Positions 10,598 to 22,245 of a DNA stretch of 64,000 nt are shown here, piece after piece. The translations under genes and the position numbers were made by a program. Below the pieces are notes generated by a model. That model did not search any database, had not been told where the DNA came from, and saw nothing but the letters and a program-made list of their open reading frames with translations. The stretch's first letter is position 1. Every line of letters begins with the position of its first letter. Location of the stretch: NCBI GenBank assembly GCA_022414725.1, contig CM039464.1, forward strand, positions 39,853,945-39,917,944, given 5' to 3'. The stretch is from Microglena sp. YARC. Its lineage: Eukaryota; Chlorophyta; Chlorophyceae; Chlamydomonadales; Chlamydomonadaceae.

Positions 10598-13500
10598 ATG
10601 CCGCCGAAGGACCCTGACGAGGTGAATTCTTTTAAGAGACCCCTTCTTCCTAACTTCCAACCTACGCAAACCGATTCACGTCGTAAACAAACGCGGAGAG
10701 ACATTTTCTCCAACTTCGTAACAAACCATTCAAGGGTTGTTCCCGGGAAAATACCTAAGCAGCAACCTGTGCAACCTAAACCTTTACGCTCTGGTGCTGT
10801 AGCTACCCAGCCTGCGCAACCTCGACGACCAGCTGCAGTGCCTGCGCAACCTCGACAACCAGCTGCAGTGCCTGCGAAACCTCGACTGTTGCAACCTAGG
10901 ACTCTGTCCTTCAATACAGTTGAGAGCTTTGCGAACAGTAGCATGTCCCCTCCAAAAGGTGGTGGTGTCACAAGCAAGTCTAAACAAGTCCGTGCAGCAG
11001 AAAACTTACCTGAGGAACGTACACCAGGAGCTGATGCGGTAACACGTGAAGGGGTAAGAGAGGGGCCACCACAACAACCACCTATTGGTTGGGTTGAAGG
11101 ACCTCACAACCCTGATGGACCACTTGGATTTACCGAGATCGCCAGAGATGAAAGTGATGCAGACTCCAAATTGTATTGGGCACCATATGTCACCTTCACC
11201 TACGTGGGTAATGAAGAGGATCGATTAGGCGTCCACAAGATAGGTATCGTCGCATGGGACAGTGAACGAGATGCGCTTCTTCGCAAGGGTAGGAAGTCCC
11301 CCTATCAGCTCTGCATAGACGACTTGATGGATTATGGAGGAAGGACAGAACAAGATGGAAAGCAAATCTTTATTCCGTGCCCGGCTATAGTCAAGTAAGT
11401 TCAGATGGGTGTTGCTTATGAATTTGGACTGCATGTATTCCGAGTACATGTTTTCTGTATCATTCGCTCGTTGGGTTTGTCAATGCTCCCGACTACGATC
11501 GGGAGGACTGTGTGTATGCCGAGTACATGTTTTCTGTATCATTCGCGCGTTGGGTTTGTCAATGCTCCCGATTATGATCGGGAGGACTGTGTGTATGCCG
11601 AGTACATGTTTTCTGTATCATTCGCGCGTTGGGTTTGTCAATGCTCCTGACTACGATCGGGAGGACTGTGTGTATGCCGAGTACATGTTTTCTGTATCAT
11701 TCGCTCGTTGGGTTTGTCAATGCTCCCGATTATGATCGGGAGGACTGTGTGTATGCCGAGTACATGTTTTCAGTATCATTCGCTCGTTTGGTTTGTCAAT
11801 GCTCCCGATTATGATCGGGAGGACTGTGTGTATTCCGAGTTCATGTTTTCTGTATCATTCGCGCGTTGGGTTTGTCAATGCTCCCGATTATGATCGGGAG
11901 GACTGTGTGTATGCTGAGTACATGTTTTCTGTATGATTCTCTCGTTGGGTTTGTCAATGCTCCCGATTATGATCGGGAGGACTGTGTGTATGCCGAGTAC
12001 ATGTTTTCTGTATCATTCGCGCGTTGGGTTTGTCAATGCTCCCGATTATGATCGGGAGGACTGTGTGTATTCCGAGTACATGTTTTCTGTATCATTCGCG
12101 CGTTGGGTTTGTCAATGCTCCCGACTACGATCGGGAGGACTGTGTGTATGCTGAGTACATGTTTTCTGTATCATTCGCGCGTTGGGTTTGTCAATGCTCC
12201 CGATTATGATCAGGAGGACTGTGTGTATGCCGAGTACATGTTTTCTGTATCATTCGCGCGTTGGGTTTGTCAATGCCTCCGATTATGATCGGGAGGACAG
12301 TGTGTATGCCGAGTACATGTTTTCTGTATCATTCGCGCGTTGGGTTTGTCAATGCTCCCGATTATGATCGGGAGGACTGTGTGTATGCCGAGTACATGTT
12401 TTCTGTATCATTCGCTCGTTTGGTTTGTCAATGCTCCCGATTATGATCGGGAGAACTGTGTGTATTCCGAGTACATGTTTTCAGTATCATTCGCGCGTTG
12501 GGTTTGTCAATGCTCCCGATTATGATCGGGAGGACTGTGTGTATGCCGAGTACATGTTTTCTGTATCATTCGCGCGTTGGGTTTGTCAATGCTCCCGATT
12601 ATGATCGGGAGGACTGTGTGTATGCCGAGTACATGTTTTCTGTATCATTCGCGCGTTGGGTTTGTCAATGCTCCCGATTATGATCGGGAGGACTATGTGT
12701 ATTCCGAGTACATGTTTTCTGTATCATTCTCTCGTTGGGTTTGTCAATGCTCCCGACTACGATCGGGAGGACTGTGGGTTTTCTCTACATAATCTGAATC
12801 ATTTGCTCTACCAACCTATTTGTCTTACGCAGCATCCACGATGACGGTACCGTGGAAGTAAAAGTCAACGCGGGCGAGCAGGTTTTGGGATGCGGTGTCA
12901 TGGACGAATGGACCAAGGCGCGCCAAGAGCCAATGAACATTGAAGTCGTTGCTGGTGGACCAGCCTTCAATGTTACGGCTACGCACACTCACTGGTTGAG
13001 GTTTCGCGGCGAATGCATGCCAATGTGTGGAGCTGATGCTTTCTGGTCGACACTCACCCTTGCGGGATCCAAGCCAGCCCAGATGAAGTTACTAGCGTTC
13101 GGAGGCCCATGTCTGGAGCCCTATCAAGCATACCAGTTCACATTCTCGCTCTACTCATGGTGGTATAAAATGCGCGGCCCTTCTGTTAGCGTCGGCAAGG
13201 GCGGATTTATCGCCGACAAAGACCTGGTGGAAAGTAAGGCGTGGGTTGAGACATGCGAAGGAAAGCTCGGGAACGATTTCAAGGACTTTGGTCCTGGCGA
13301 CAGGAGGTCACCTCGATCTTTACAAAAAGAGCCTTCACCTGACGCCGGTAAGAGAGCAATCGAACGGACTGTACTAGTGCACCACGGCTCAGGTCGAATT
13401 TTCAAATCTGACAGGTACATTTTGAATATTACGTACGCTGTGAGATGTACACCGTTCGAAACAACCATTGTGTCCTGACCGCAACTGCCGCTTTCAAATT

Positions 13501-16500
13501 CGATAGGATATTGCGTAACTTCTGCACTCTTTCCATTTCCTTCAGACTCCGCGAAGAAGGCAGGAAGGAAGCGACGAGATCAGCCCACTACAATCAACGA
13601 AGAGGGCAGATCGCCGACAACTTTGTAAGTTCATCGTATTCAAATTGTTATCTCCTTTCGCAATCGATCACTCGTTCAGCGTGAATGAACCATTGCAGTC
13701 AAGTCTATTCCCTGCATCGTAGTCATGTTGATCGCATCAACTTAAACACGCGCGTCACTGATTTTGAATACCGTCCTCCTTGGGCGTTCCGGTTATAGTC
13801 GGGAGGACTTCGGTCCTCCTTGGGCGTTTTGTTGTTATCTCCTTTCGCAATCGATCACTCGTTTGCGTGAATGAACCATTGCAGTCAAGTCTGTTCCCTG
13901 CATCGTAGTCATGTCGATCGCATCAACTTAAACACGCGCGTCACTGATTTTGAATACGGTCCTCCTTGGGCGTTCCGATTATAGTCGGGAGGACATCAGA
14001 TGTCCAATGTTCAATCTTCCGCAATCTTATCTAATCAACTAAGTCAATGCTCCCGATTATAGTCGGGAGGACACTGGATGTTCAATGCTCAAACTTCCGC
14101 AATCATTCACTAATCAAATATGTCAATGCTCCCGGGTATAATCGGCAGGACTCTGGATGTTCAATGCTCAATCTGCAGCAATAATTTACCAATCAACTAT
14201 GTCAATGCTCCCGAGTATAATCGGCAGGACACTGGATGTTCAATCTTCAACCTTCCGCAATAATTTACCAATCAAATATGTCAAAGCTCCTGAGTATAGT
14301 CGGGAGGACATCGGATGTTCCATGTTCAATCTTCCGCAATCTTTTCTAATCAACTAAGTCAATGCTCCCGATTATAGTCGGGAGGACACTGGATGTTCAA
14401 TGCTCAAACTTCCGCAATCAATCACTAATCAAGTATGTCAATGCTCCCGAGTATAATCGGCAGGACACTGGATGTTCAATGCTCAAACTTCAGCAATCAT
14501 TCACTAATCAAGTATGTAAATGCTCCCGAGTATAATCGGCAGGACACTGGATGTTCAATCTTCAACCTTCCGCAATAATTTACCAATCAACTATGTCAAA
14601 GCTCCCGAGTATAGTCGGGAGGACATCGGATGTTCAATGTTCAATCTTCCTCAATCTTTTCTAATCAACTAAGTCAATGCTCCCGATTATAGTCGGGAGG
14701 ACACTAGATGTTCAATGCTCAAACTACCGCAATCATTCACTAATCAAGTATGTCAATGCTCCCGAGTATAATCGGCAGGGTACTTGATCCCGAGTATAAT
14801 CGGCAGGGTCTTGCGGTGAGCAACTCCATAGGAAAGATCTTCTCCCTTTGCATGCTACGTAGACTAGATGATTGGTCAGAAGAATTCAACCTCAGAGCCG
14901 CTGGCCAATATGGATTTAGAAGTGGTAGGGGTACTGCAGATGCATCATTCATTCTTAACCATATTGTAGATAAATATAGAGAAAAGAAAAAACCACTCTT
15001 TGTGGCTTTTGTTGATTTCAAGAAGGCTTATGATTGGGTCAACAGAGACTTGCTATGGGATTGCTTAGCAAGGCTAGGAGTCAAGGACCCCTATCTCAGT
15101 ATTCTGAAGTCCATGTATATTCATGTTGTTTTCCAAGTTCGCCTACATGGGGACATTGGATCCTCCTTTCCATCCCTTGTAGGAGTTAAACAAGGAGACC
15201 CCCTATCCCCACTCCTATTCGGTCTGTTCATTGATAGAATTGAATCGTTCCTCCAATCCAAGCTCCCAAATGTAGGGGCTGAGCTTAGGGGAAAGATTCT
15301 GCAACTGTTACTTTATGCTGATGACCTAGCTATAATGGCAGAATCCCCGGCAGATATGCAAGCGATGCTTGACTGTCTGAGAGATTTCTGTGAGGCTACT
15401 AAGATGGCTGTGAATATAAAGAAAACTGAGATTGTCGTTTTCAACAAGCAATTCTGTGATGAGGCCCGCATGGATCCTGATTACAAATTTGTCTATGATG
15501 GAGCACAACTTTCTACAAAGTTATCTTTTATCTACTTGGGATCCCTCTTTGTGGATGGTGACTCAAGCAATCGTGCAAAAGCTGCTTTTTCTAGGATGCT
15601 CACTAAGGCCCAAAAGGCACACCACATGCTCCGTAGGCGATGCCATACTATGGAGATATACAATATTGATATTCTCACCCACCTGTTTGATTCTCTGGTA
15701 CAACCTATCCTGAATTTTGGCTGTGAGGTGTGGGCTCCTTCTATTCTGAACAACACACTTATCTCAAATGACCATGCTTGTGAGAAATGGCATAGAGGTA
15801 TACTTAAACAATTGTTGGGTGTTTGCCAATCTACTACATCTAATATTATCATGGAAGAGCTGGGTAGAACCCCGTTGTGTTTTGCTTGGCTTAAACAAGC
15901 TTTGCGCTTCTGGAACAAGACCATACATAAAGAACCTGAGGATCTCATTAGAATGGCTCTTGAGGAATCTTTTGACTCCAACACTGGCTGGGTTCATGAC
16001 TTGCGTTGTGCTCTCCACAAGCTAGGATCCAGTAAAAACATCAACATTTTGGAGGCTGTCGATGTCGAAGGTATTATGTCTGAAGTTTTTGAGTCATGGA
16101 GGTTTAAGTACCCAAGTGACACCAATGCAGTTAGAGACATCCCTGATGAGAGAAGGGTTGGCTTTAAACGCCTCCGATACCAAAAATGGTTCGCAGCCAA
16201 CAGCAATGATGAGAATGGCTTTGATTCCCTTCACATCCGCCTTACATAAGCAGGATCAGATTCGTTCTATAGCACAGTTTAGAATGGGTTCCCATTGGCT
16301 GAACACAGAAAGAATGAGGGTGGTGGATAGAGCACACATCCCTCGCTTAATGAGACACTGTCAAATGTGTGGGTTCCAAAAACCTGAGGATGAAATGCAT
16401 ATGTTTGAGTGCCCTTTTTATAATGATATTCGCCTCCGCTACCAGAAGCTGTTCACAGATATTTATAGGCATGTCCATGAGGATACCAACTTAACCGTAT

Positions 16501-19500
16501 GGAATGTGGAATTCTGCGATTCCACATTCAGAACCTTTATGAATGGAAATGGCACTAAGTGTTTTTGGAGCAACCTAGCCGACTATCTTTCTACTTGTAG
16601 AAGAGCAAGACAGGAAGCCCTGGACTGCTTAGTGGCACCGTAATTTATCATCCCTTTTTTTCTTCTTCTTGTGACTTCTCATTTGTTAGCTTCTTACCTC
16701 CGCCACTGTAAGTGGTTGAGATCTGGGTCCGGCTCTAAGGGGTTTAATACCTACGCCACCAAAACGGTGGTTGGGAGTTTGGTTTGTTTGTCCTCGACAC
16801 ACCCCTGATGTAATGGGGTTTTTGCTTTGTGGGTGCTTTTTCTTTTTGTTTAAAGCACAGAGTCTCATACACCCTCGCGGTGTCAAGTAGACTTTAACAT
16901 GTAATGTAATGTAATGTTATGATGTCCAATCTTCAATCTGCCGCAATAATTTACCAATCAACTATGTCTATGCTCCCGAGTATAATCGGCAGGACACTGG
17001 ATATTCAATGTTTAATATTCCGCAATCTTTCTGTAATCAACTATGTCAATGCTCCCGACCATAGTCGGGAGACACTGGATGTTCAATGTTCTGACCCCTC
17101 ACTAAGTCAAATATGTTTTATCAATCCCTTCAGGTTTGCTGATCCCAAGAAGAACCCTGCTGGACACGAGGGCAAAGGCAAGCGTGCTGCGTCGCAGGCT
17201 GCAGACAATGCACCAGCCGCAAAGAAACAAACTCCTGTACCCGAACAGAAGATTCATTCCTTGGAGGAGGATTCAGACTTGAACTCAAGAAGTTCTGTCG
17301 ACACTGTGCCCGGGCCATCTGACGACGATGATGCACCCAAAACCGCTCCTAAGAAAAGAGGTCGCGGTCAGCCTGGTTCTCAGAAGAAGACTATGACGAA
17401 GGCGAAGAGATCACCGGCAGGAGAGAAGAAAGGGGACAGCATTGGAAACATCAAAGGTGATTTGGCTAAGGCTAAGGCTTTCCTGACCGACAAGCATTTT
17501 GGTGGAGAGCATTCATTGGACTGCACGAAGTTCCTCCCTCCAAAGCTACCTGTCAGAATCCGTGTGTTGGACCCTGTTCGAGTCGATCAACTCCTCGCCA
17601 ATTTTTTGAAAACCACAATGGCCACTGGGAAGGTATTGTTCATGGACATCAGCAAGGACCTGAAGAATGTATCTCCAGGTTGGGCTAATATCGATCCAAG
17701 CAGGCTGGAACAGACGTTCAACAACATCTCCAATGTGAAAGGGGAGTTTGGCGAGCCATGGATCATCGGAGGGTACCACAGCTCCCAAGCCTTCATCAAG
17801 TGGGCAGCAGACCGCCCTGGTGAAATTCCTCTGCGCAATTGCTTCGTGTACCGGTTGTCAGAGGTGGAGGGTGCCACGTACGACGAGAAGCTTCAGAACG
17901 CTCGCCTCCTTTCCCTTTTGGACAACACAAGCGGCCAGTCGACTGAGGGGTACGACTCTCAGCCATTTTTGGTTTCTACCTTCCTGTGGCGTGAATTGTA
18001 CCTTCAGGCAGGCTGTCCCGCTCGGACTGAGAAGGGGCATCAGTCAGACCAGTACAACAACTTCAAAACTCTGTGTGTCACCGGGGACGAGAAGTTGACG
18101 AAGGCTGTTGCTAGCCAGGGGGGTGCCACCGTGCCACGCTTCAAAGTCGTGAGCTTGGACGAAGAGTCCTACAAGAAGGCTTTCCTGATCATGTCCTCCA
18201 TGGACGACCGGGAGAAGATCGGCGCCGACCACCTTGTTGAGCGCCTACAGAACGTGGAGCCTCCGCCTCCGCCAAACGATGAGGAGGAAGGAGGGGGGAC
18301 GACGAGGAAGCTGCACCTGGATCCCATGGGAAAAGGGCTAAGGGAAAGGCTAAGGACAAGATGAGGTCGGTCCTCGTTGAGGACATGAAGGAAACTATGA
18401 AGCTGCCACCTGGAGAGCTGAAGTTCTTCCTGAAGTCCGTGACCGACGACTTGTATGTCCACGAGTATGAAGCTTTCAAGATCAAGGACGAAGTGGACAA
18501 TGTCGCGTTCACTACCGCGGTAGGTTCATGTTGTATATTAAGTTATTTTCAGACATGATCGGGATGATTGTGATGAAGTACGGTGGTGTGCCATTTTTCG
18601 TTATTGACAGCGATTCACTTCTCGCATTGGACGATGCTTCCGAGTATGATCGGGAGGACTGAGGGTGTGCCATGTCTCGTTATTGACATAAATTCACTTC
18701 TCGCTTTGGACGATGCTGCCGAGTATGATCGGGAAGACTGTGCGTGTGCCATATCTAGTTATTGACGGCGAATCCCTTCTTGCATTGGATGATGCTGCCG
18801 ATTATGATCGGGAGATGCTTCCTATTATGATCGTTATCATGACAAGAAAACTCTTTTATTCGCAGACGTTTGCATCGGCATCCAAGGCTTCGTTGGTTCA
18901 TTACAAGACAGAAGTGTCAGCGGGCTTCGTCATCTACATCATCGACAGGCTTCTCAAGCAACACAATGTCTCGCCTGTGTCCTTTCGTGACGACTTGAAG
19001 TTACGCTTCAATTCTGGTTTGCCGCTTGACCTTGAGGCAAAGGGCTTCACGCACATGCACGCCTTCTTGGGCAATAACGCGGAACCCGCCGTTACCAACA
19101 AACCCCTTCCGCTGGGTGGCATCGCCTTCAGCAGCAAGGCAGCTTCTGAAATCTTGATCGGGGGCATTCGATCCGATGCTACGATTCCCGCACATCAGGT
19201 CTTCTCCGGGTGGCTGAGGGACTATACCGCCCAGAGAAGGGATTGGTATGGTATACCACCTAGGGATGAAGTTTTTGATGCCCAAGCTAACCATCACCGA
19301 GGTCACGCAAGTGGGAGGTCTGCTGAGTTTCGCGACAGACAAGGAAGCGCTAAACCAGCTTCTCGACAGGTGGTTTTCTGTGATCAGGACAAGGGTCCAG
19401 CAAAAAAACCAGGCACAGATTATCAGTACCCTGGCCGCTAGCATTGACGACATGAAGTTGCTAGCTCAGCCTGACCAGGAGTACCCAATGGCGACAGACG

Positions 19501-20911
19501 GCCTCCAACAACCAATCTGTGATGATATGTCCAAGTTCCTCGAGGCCTGCCGTGAACTGCTTTTCGCACACCCCATTCCGCCTCGCAGTATCCATCTCGA
19601 TGCGTTGAACACCATCAGGGGAGTCGTGGGTTTCCTCGTCATGGACTTAACAAGGCGGAGGAAAGATGGAGCAGCAGGGATTCCGATGTTGAACCTGACA
19701 GAGGAGGTCTTGTTGTCATTGGCAGTAAAGTACGGTGATTTGCCAGTGTGGAAAAGGGGAGAGCCTTCCGAACGCTTTTTCCGTCTCTACGATGGTGGAC
19801 AGATGTATCCACACCTGATGTCGGCAGCTACAGCAGTGTTCATGGACGCTGACCACCAGATTGGAGCCGGTCGGGTCCAGCTAGAGACGGCAACAGTCAG
19901 CGCGCACCTTTACAACATGAAGGCGAAAACATTCCAGTGTGATGAAATCCGTAAGGTGCGTAGATGTTTTAAAATGATAGACTACAAGTTGAAAAGTTGA
20001 CGCTCCCGATCATAATCGGGAGGATGATGTGTTAAGCATGTCTTTTCACCACTTCAAAATCCATTACACATAATCCTTCCTATCACAGTCGGGAGCATCA
20101 CGTTGTTCAACTTGTCTTCCAACCCATAATCTAACTGACTTGTACATATTTCGTTTACTCTTGCAGGTGCCTGGCAAACTGATCGACTTGGTGATCATCG
20201 ACCCCTGTCTCACTGGCGATGAAAAGGGACCGTTGTGGCTCGTCGATGAAGACTCTTGGAGTTCGACTGATGTGATCGACATGCTGCGGAACTTAGCAGG
20301 CCAGAATCGGAAGTTTGCCTCAGTGTGCCATGTGGTCGTGTACACCAACCAAGAGGAAGGCAGTAGGTTCCTTGTGGCCGAATTCCGTCACTTTGTGCGG
20401 GAGCTTAGCTCCGTTGGCAACTATGTGATGTGCATGCAAGCTGGCGATGCCTCGGGCATGCTAGCGGCTTTGCTAGAGAGGAGGAACGCCATTGGCTTGG
20501 ACTGTATCACTCAGAAGCTTGGGGCTGCTGCATGGCGTTTGAACATGTTTTGCAAAAACGGAGCAGGCTATTCTATCACGTCTCGAAGCCTGTACTGATG
20601 CAGATGATGAAACAAGGGTGAGGACGGCGGTACTGGTTCAGGAAGACATTGACGCAGAGTTTCGCGACAACCCTGCTGAGCCCAGTGTGGAAATGATGCA
20701 AAAGCTAGAGACGTGTCTCCAGACATATCGCGAGAAGAAAGCCGCAGATTGGCCTGAGGACGAGTTCGAGGCCTGCAAGGAGAAGGTTCTGGAAAGCTGC
20801 ATCCGTGCAGGAACAGTAAAAGGGCTGATGAGGACCAAGAAGTTAGATTTAGCCCTTGTTGGGTTGCGTGCCAACTTGTTCCCAGAGCAAGACGAGTCAG
20901 TTAGCACATGA
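10598..20911 (+). CDS. very large transposon-encoded protein with a ParB-like domain, six exons
   Basis: Exons: 10598-11394, 12833-13347, 13546-13624, 17134-18519, 18866-19955 and 20167-20911, all with GT donors and AG acceptors and matching phases; about 1,530 codons. Exon 1 is Pro/Gln-rich with a repeated QPAAVPA motif. Exon 4 starts with a basic, nuclear-localisation-like region. It then has VRIRVLDPVRVDQLLANF and, about 80 residues on, IIGGYHSSQAF, which recalls the ParB/sulfiredoxin-like fold. Exon 6 begins LIDLVIIDPCL, a possible Rossmann-type strand. Single-base shifts break exon 4 (G run about 18290), exon 5 (about 19255) and exon 6 (A run about 20555). Function unknown; it may help transposition or copy-number control. 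The ParB and Rossmann readings are inference. Confidence 0.68.
11427..12775. repeat. 79-bp minisatellite, about 17 copies, in intron 1
   Basis: Each 79-bp unit contains tgctcccgattatgatcggg (the palindrome), gaggactgtgtgtatgccga, and gtacatgttttctgtatcat. Units differ by a few bases. The array fills intron 1 of the large gene. All overlapping 61-residue open frames come from the repeat and are not genes. Confidence 0.95.
13775..14800. repeat. palindrome-bearing tandem repeats of about 82 bp in intron 3, interrupted by a LINE
   Basis: About ten imperfect units containing aatgctcccgattatagtcg and a tail ggatgttcaatgctcaaact. Similar units resume at 16920-17090 after the LINE. The unit differs from the minisatellite of intron 1 but has the same palindromic core, with a frequent gg-to-gc change in one arm (ataatcggcagg). 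Confidence 0.88.
14805..16916 (+). mobile_element. LINE non-LTR retrotransposon, 5' truncated
   Basis: Encodes the C-terminal part of a reverse transcriptase: YGFRSGRGTADASF, then VAFVDFKKAYDWVNRDLL, then KQGDPLSPLLF and the catalytic LLYADDLA. It continues into a connection region and a terminal CCHC-like zinc knuckle (CQMCGFQKPEDEMH then FECPFY). Amino-terminal endonuclease and ORF1 are missing. A frameshift at about 16222 comes from an extra T compared with the copy at 23183-24061. A tail of atgta repeats (16900-16915) replaces poly(A). It sits in intron 3 of the transposon's large gene, so it inserted after that transposon took shape. Confidence 0.9.
16920..17090. repeat. continuation of intron-3 palindrome repeats
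   Basis: Two more units with atgctcccgagtataatcgg and gctcccgaccatagtcggga, directly after the LINE tail. They belong to the array at 13775-14800. Confidence 0.8.
18560..18830. repeat. palindrome-bearing repeats in intron 4
   Basis: Three to four imperfect units of about 80 bp containing gatgcttccgagtatgatcg and gtgtgccatgtctcgttatt. The core palindrome is the same as in the other introns but the flanks are unrelated. Confidence 0.82.
19985..20100. repeat. two palindromes in intron 5
   Basis: gctcccgatcataatcggga at about 20002 and a diverged copy (ccttcctatcacagtcggga) at about 20078, both inside the intron 19956-20166. Confidence 0.75.
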
Positions 20912-21455
20912 TCTGTCAGCACTAAGTGCAGAAGTTAGCACCAATGGACTTGTTGGCAGCAGTGCAACATTATCATTGTGCACAAGTTTCACGAGTGTAC
21001 TTGTTTGCACCATCCAACACACATTTTGAGTGATTTTCAGGATTCTAGGATGGCAGGTTGCAGATTTTCAGGATTTAAATTTGTGTTATGTACATAATGA
21101 GCTTATGAGGTATGAAATTATGAATAATAAGTCCTGAGTTAGGAGTTATTAGTTCTGACTTGTATAAGGTACATATAAGTTCTGAGTTGTGAGTTATAAA
21201 TTATGAGGTACACATACGTACAGATTTCGGAGTCGTAAGTACTAAGTTGTAATTTTGAACTGTTGAGTTGTGAGTTGTGAGATAAATAATTATGAGCAAT
21301 GCGTTCAAGACTTTGTAAACAGCTTTCACCTTCCTCTTGACTGTCCTCTACAATTGATTTTGTATTCCAATACTTTCTCTCTCTCCAAACGAGCAAATCA
21401 ATGTTACAATTGAAATTGAAGGGAATAGTCTCTTTCTCAGGAATACAACAAAACA
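20912..21455. other. 3' flank of the large transposon gene, no gene seen
   Basis: AT-rich sequence with imperfect short repeats of gttctgagttgtgagttata type at about 21120-21290. No credible coding frame. It leads to the right-hand subterminal palindromes. Confidence 0.6.
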
Positions 21456-21553
21456 ATCTTACAAAATAAATTGTAAGATATTTTCGTAAAAGCCACCAAA
21501 AAAGCAAAATCAATTAATTTGCGAAAACGATCTTACAATATTTATCGTAAGAT
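21456..21553. repeat. right subterminal palindromes (two)
   Basis: atcttacaaaataaattgta plus agat at 21456-21479, and the matching atcttacaatatttatcgta plus agat at 21530-21553. They mirror the three at the left end. Confidence 0.85.
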
Positions 21554-21567
21554 TTCAGTAAAATAAA

Positions 21568-21596
21568 AAATCCGTTTGGAAGCAGGAACGCCCATT
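21568..21596 (-). repeat. right terminal inverted repeat of the large transposon
   Basis: aaatccgtttggaagcagga followed by acgcccatt. Inverted partner of 6192-6220. Confidence 0.9.
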
Positions 21597-21847
21597 ATAG
21601 TACTAAGTACTATTGAGGCTCTTCCCGAACGCGTGTTTTTTGTCCCGCCGTTAACGTTATAAGTGTTAACGTTGTTGTTCGACCCCGAATGGCTAGTGGC
21701 GGTATTATGCTGAAGATTGATGGCATCCCTAGTGTTCGACACTTTTGCCATAGAATTGCTAGTAGTGACGAGCGTGTACAAGACCGCAGTCATGGCTCCT
21801 ACAACCAAAGGGGCAATCACGTTGCCGCCAAATTCACAAATCATCAT
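21597..21847 (-). pseudogene. 5' part of the viral membrane-protein gene split by the transposon
   Basis: Minus-strand frame from the ATG at 21847 to the transposon end. Residues 8-28 are hydrophobic (NVIAPLVVGAMTAVLYTLV), followed by an Asn/Ser/Thr-rich stretch with a NNNVNTYNVNGG-type low-complexity run. The frame then crosses into the transposon end, where it is closed. Its other half is at 5926-6191. The ATG is close to a divergent gene starting at 21994. Confidence 0.78.
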
Positions 21848-22049
21848 TTACAGAGTACAGATTGAATACTTACACGAAACTTTTTTTTTTGTATGCATTG
21901 AAGCGTGCAACCATTTATGTTATCGTCGCTTCCATTTGAAAAAATGTGTAACATGTTACAGTATCGTGTTCAGGCATTTTTCCATCAGGGACATGAGTAA
22001 ATTAGATGCGAAACAACGCAAAAAGAGAGGCGCTGTTGCTGACACAGGA

Positions 22050-22245
22050 GAGGATGCTGACGCTGTTACTAACACTGTCCCTGACACTGTTACTAACACT
22101 GTCCCTGACACTGGAGCGGCTGCTGGCGCTGTTACTAACACTGCCCCCGACACTGTTACTAACACTGTCCCTGACACTGGAGCGGCTGCTGGCGCTGTTA
22201 CTAACACTGCCCCTGACACTGGAGCGGTTGTTGGCTCTGTTACCA
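22050..22245. repeat. tandem repeat encoding TNTVPDT units
   Basis: Repeats of gttactaacactgtccctga with variants, coding for (A/T)VTNT(V/A)PDTG-type units of 8 to 22 residues. Confidence 0.85.

Larger units (their letters stand above)
6192..21596. mobile_element. 15.4-kb intron-rich DNA transposon with TIRs and 4-bp target duplication
   Basis: Left end aatgggcgttcctgcttccc and right end ggaagcaggaacgcccatt are inverted copies extending about 29 bp with one mismatch. ATAG flanks both sides (6188-6191 and 21597-21600), a 4-bp target duplication. Subterminal palindromes of the atcttacgataaaaatcgta type occur at both ends. Inside are two multi-exon genes reading outwards from about 10.3-10.6 kb: a DUF7869-like putative transposase on the minus strand and a very large protein on the plus strand. 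A LINE sits in one intron. The insertion splits a viral gene. The short MITE-A elements in the window have the same ends and are likely its non-autonomous relatives. I cannot place it in a named transposon superfamily. Confidence 0.88.

Noticed and set aside
11427..12775. CRISPR-like array
   Set aside because: The units are 79 bp and tandem with no unique spacers between them. It is a minisatellite.
11409..12844. Many overlapping open frames of 60 or so residues with the same sequence
   Set aside because: They are by-products of the 79-bp minisatellite inside a predicted intron; each frame is open for the same reason and none has a start context.
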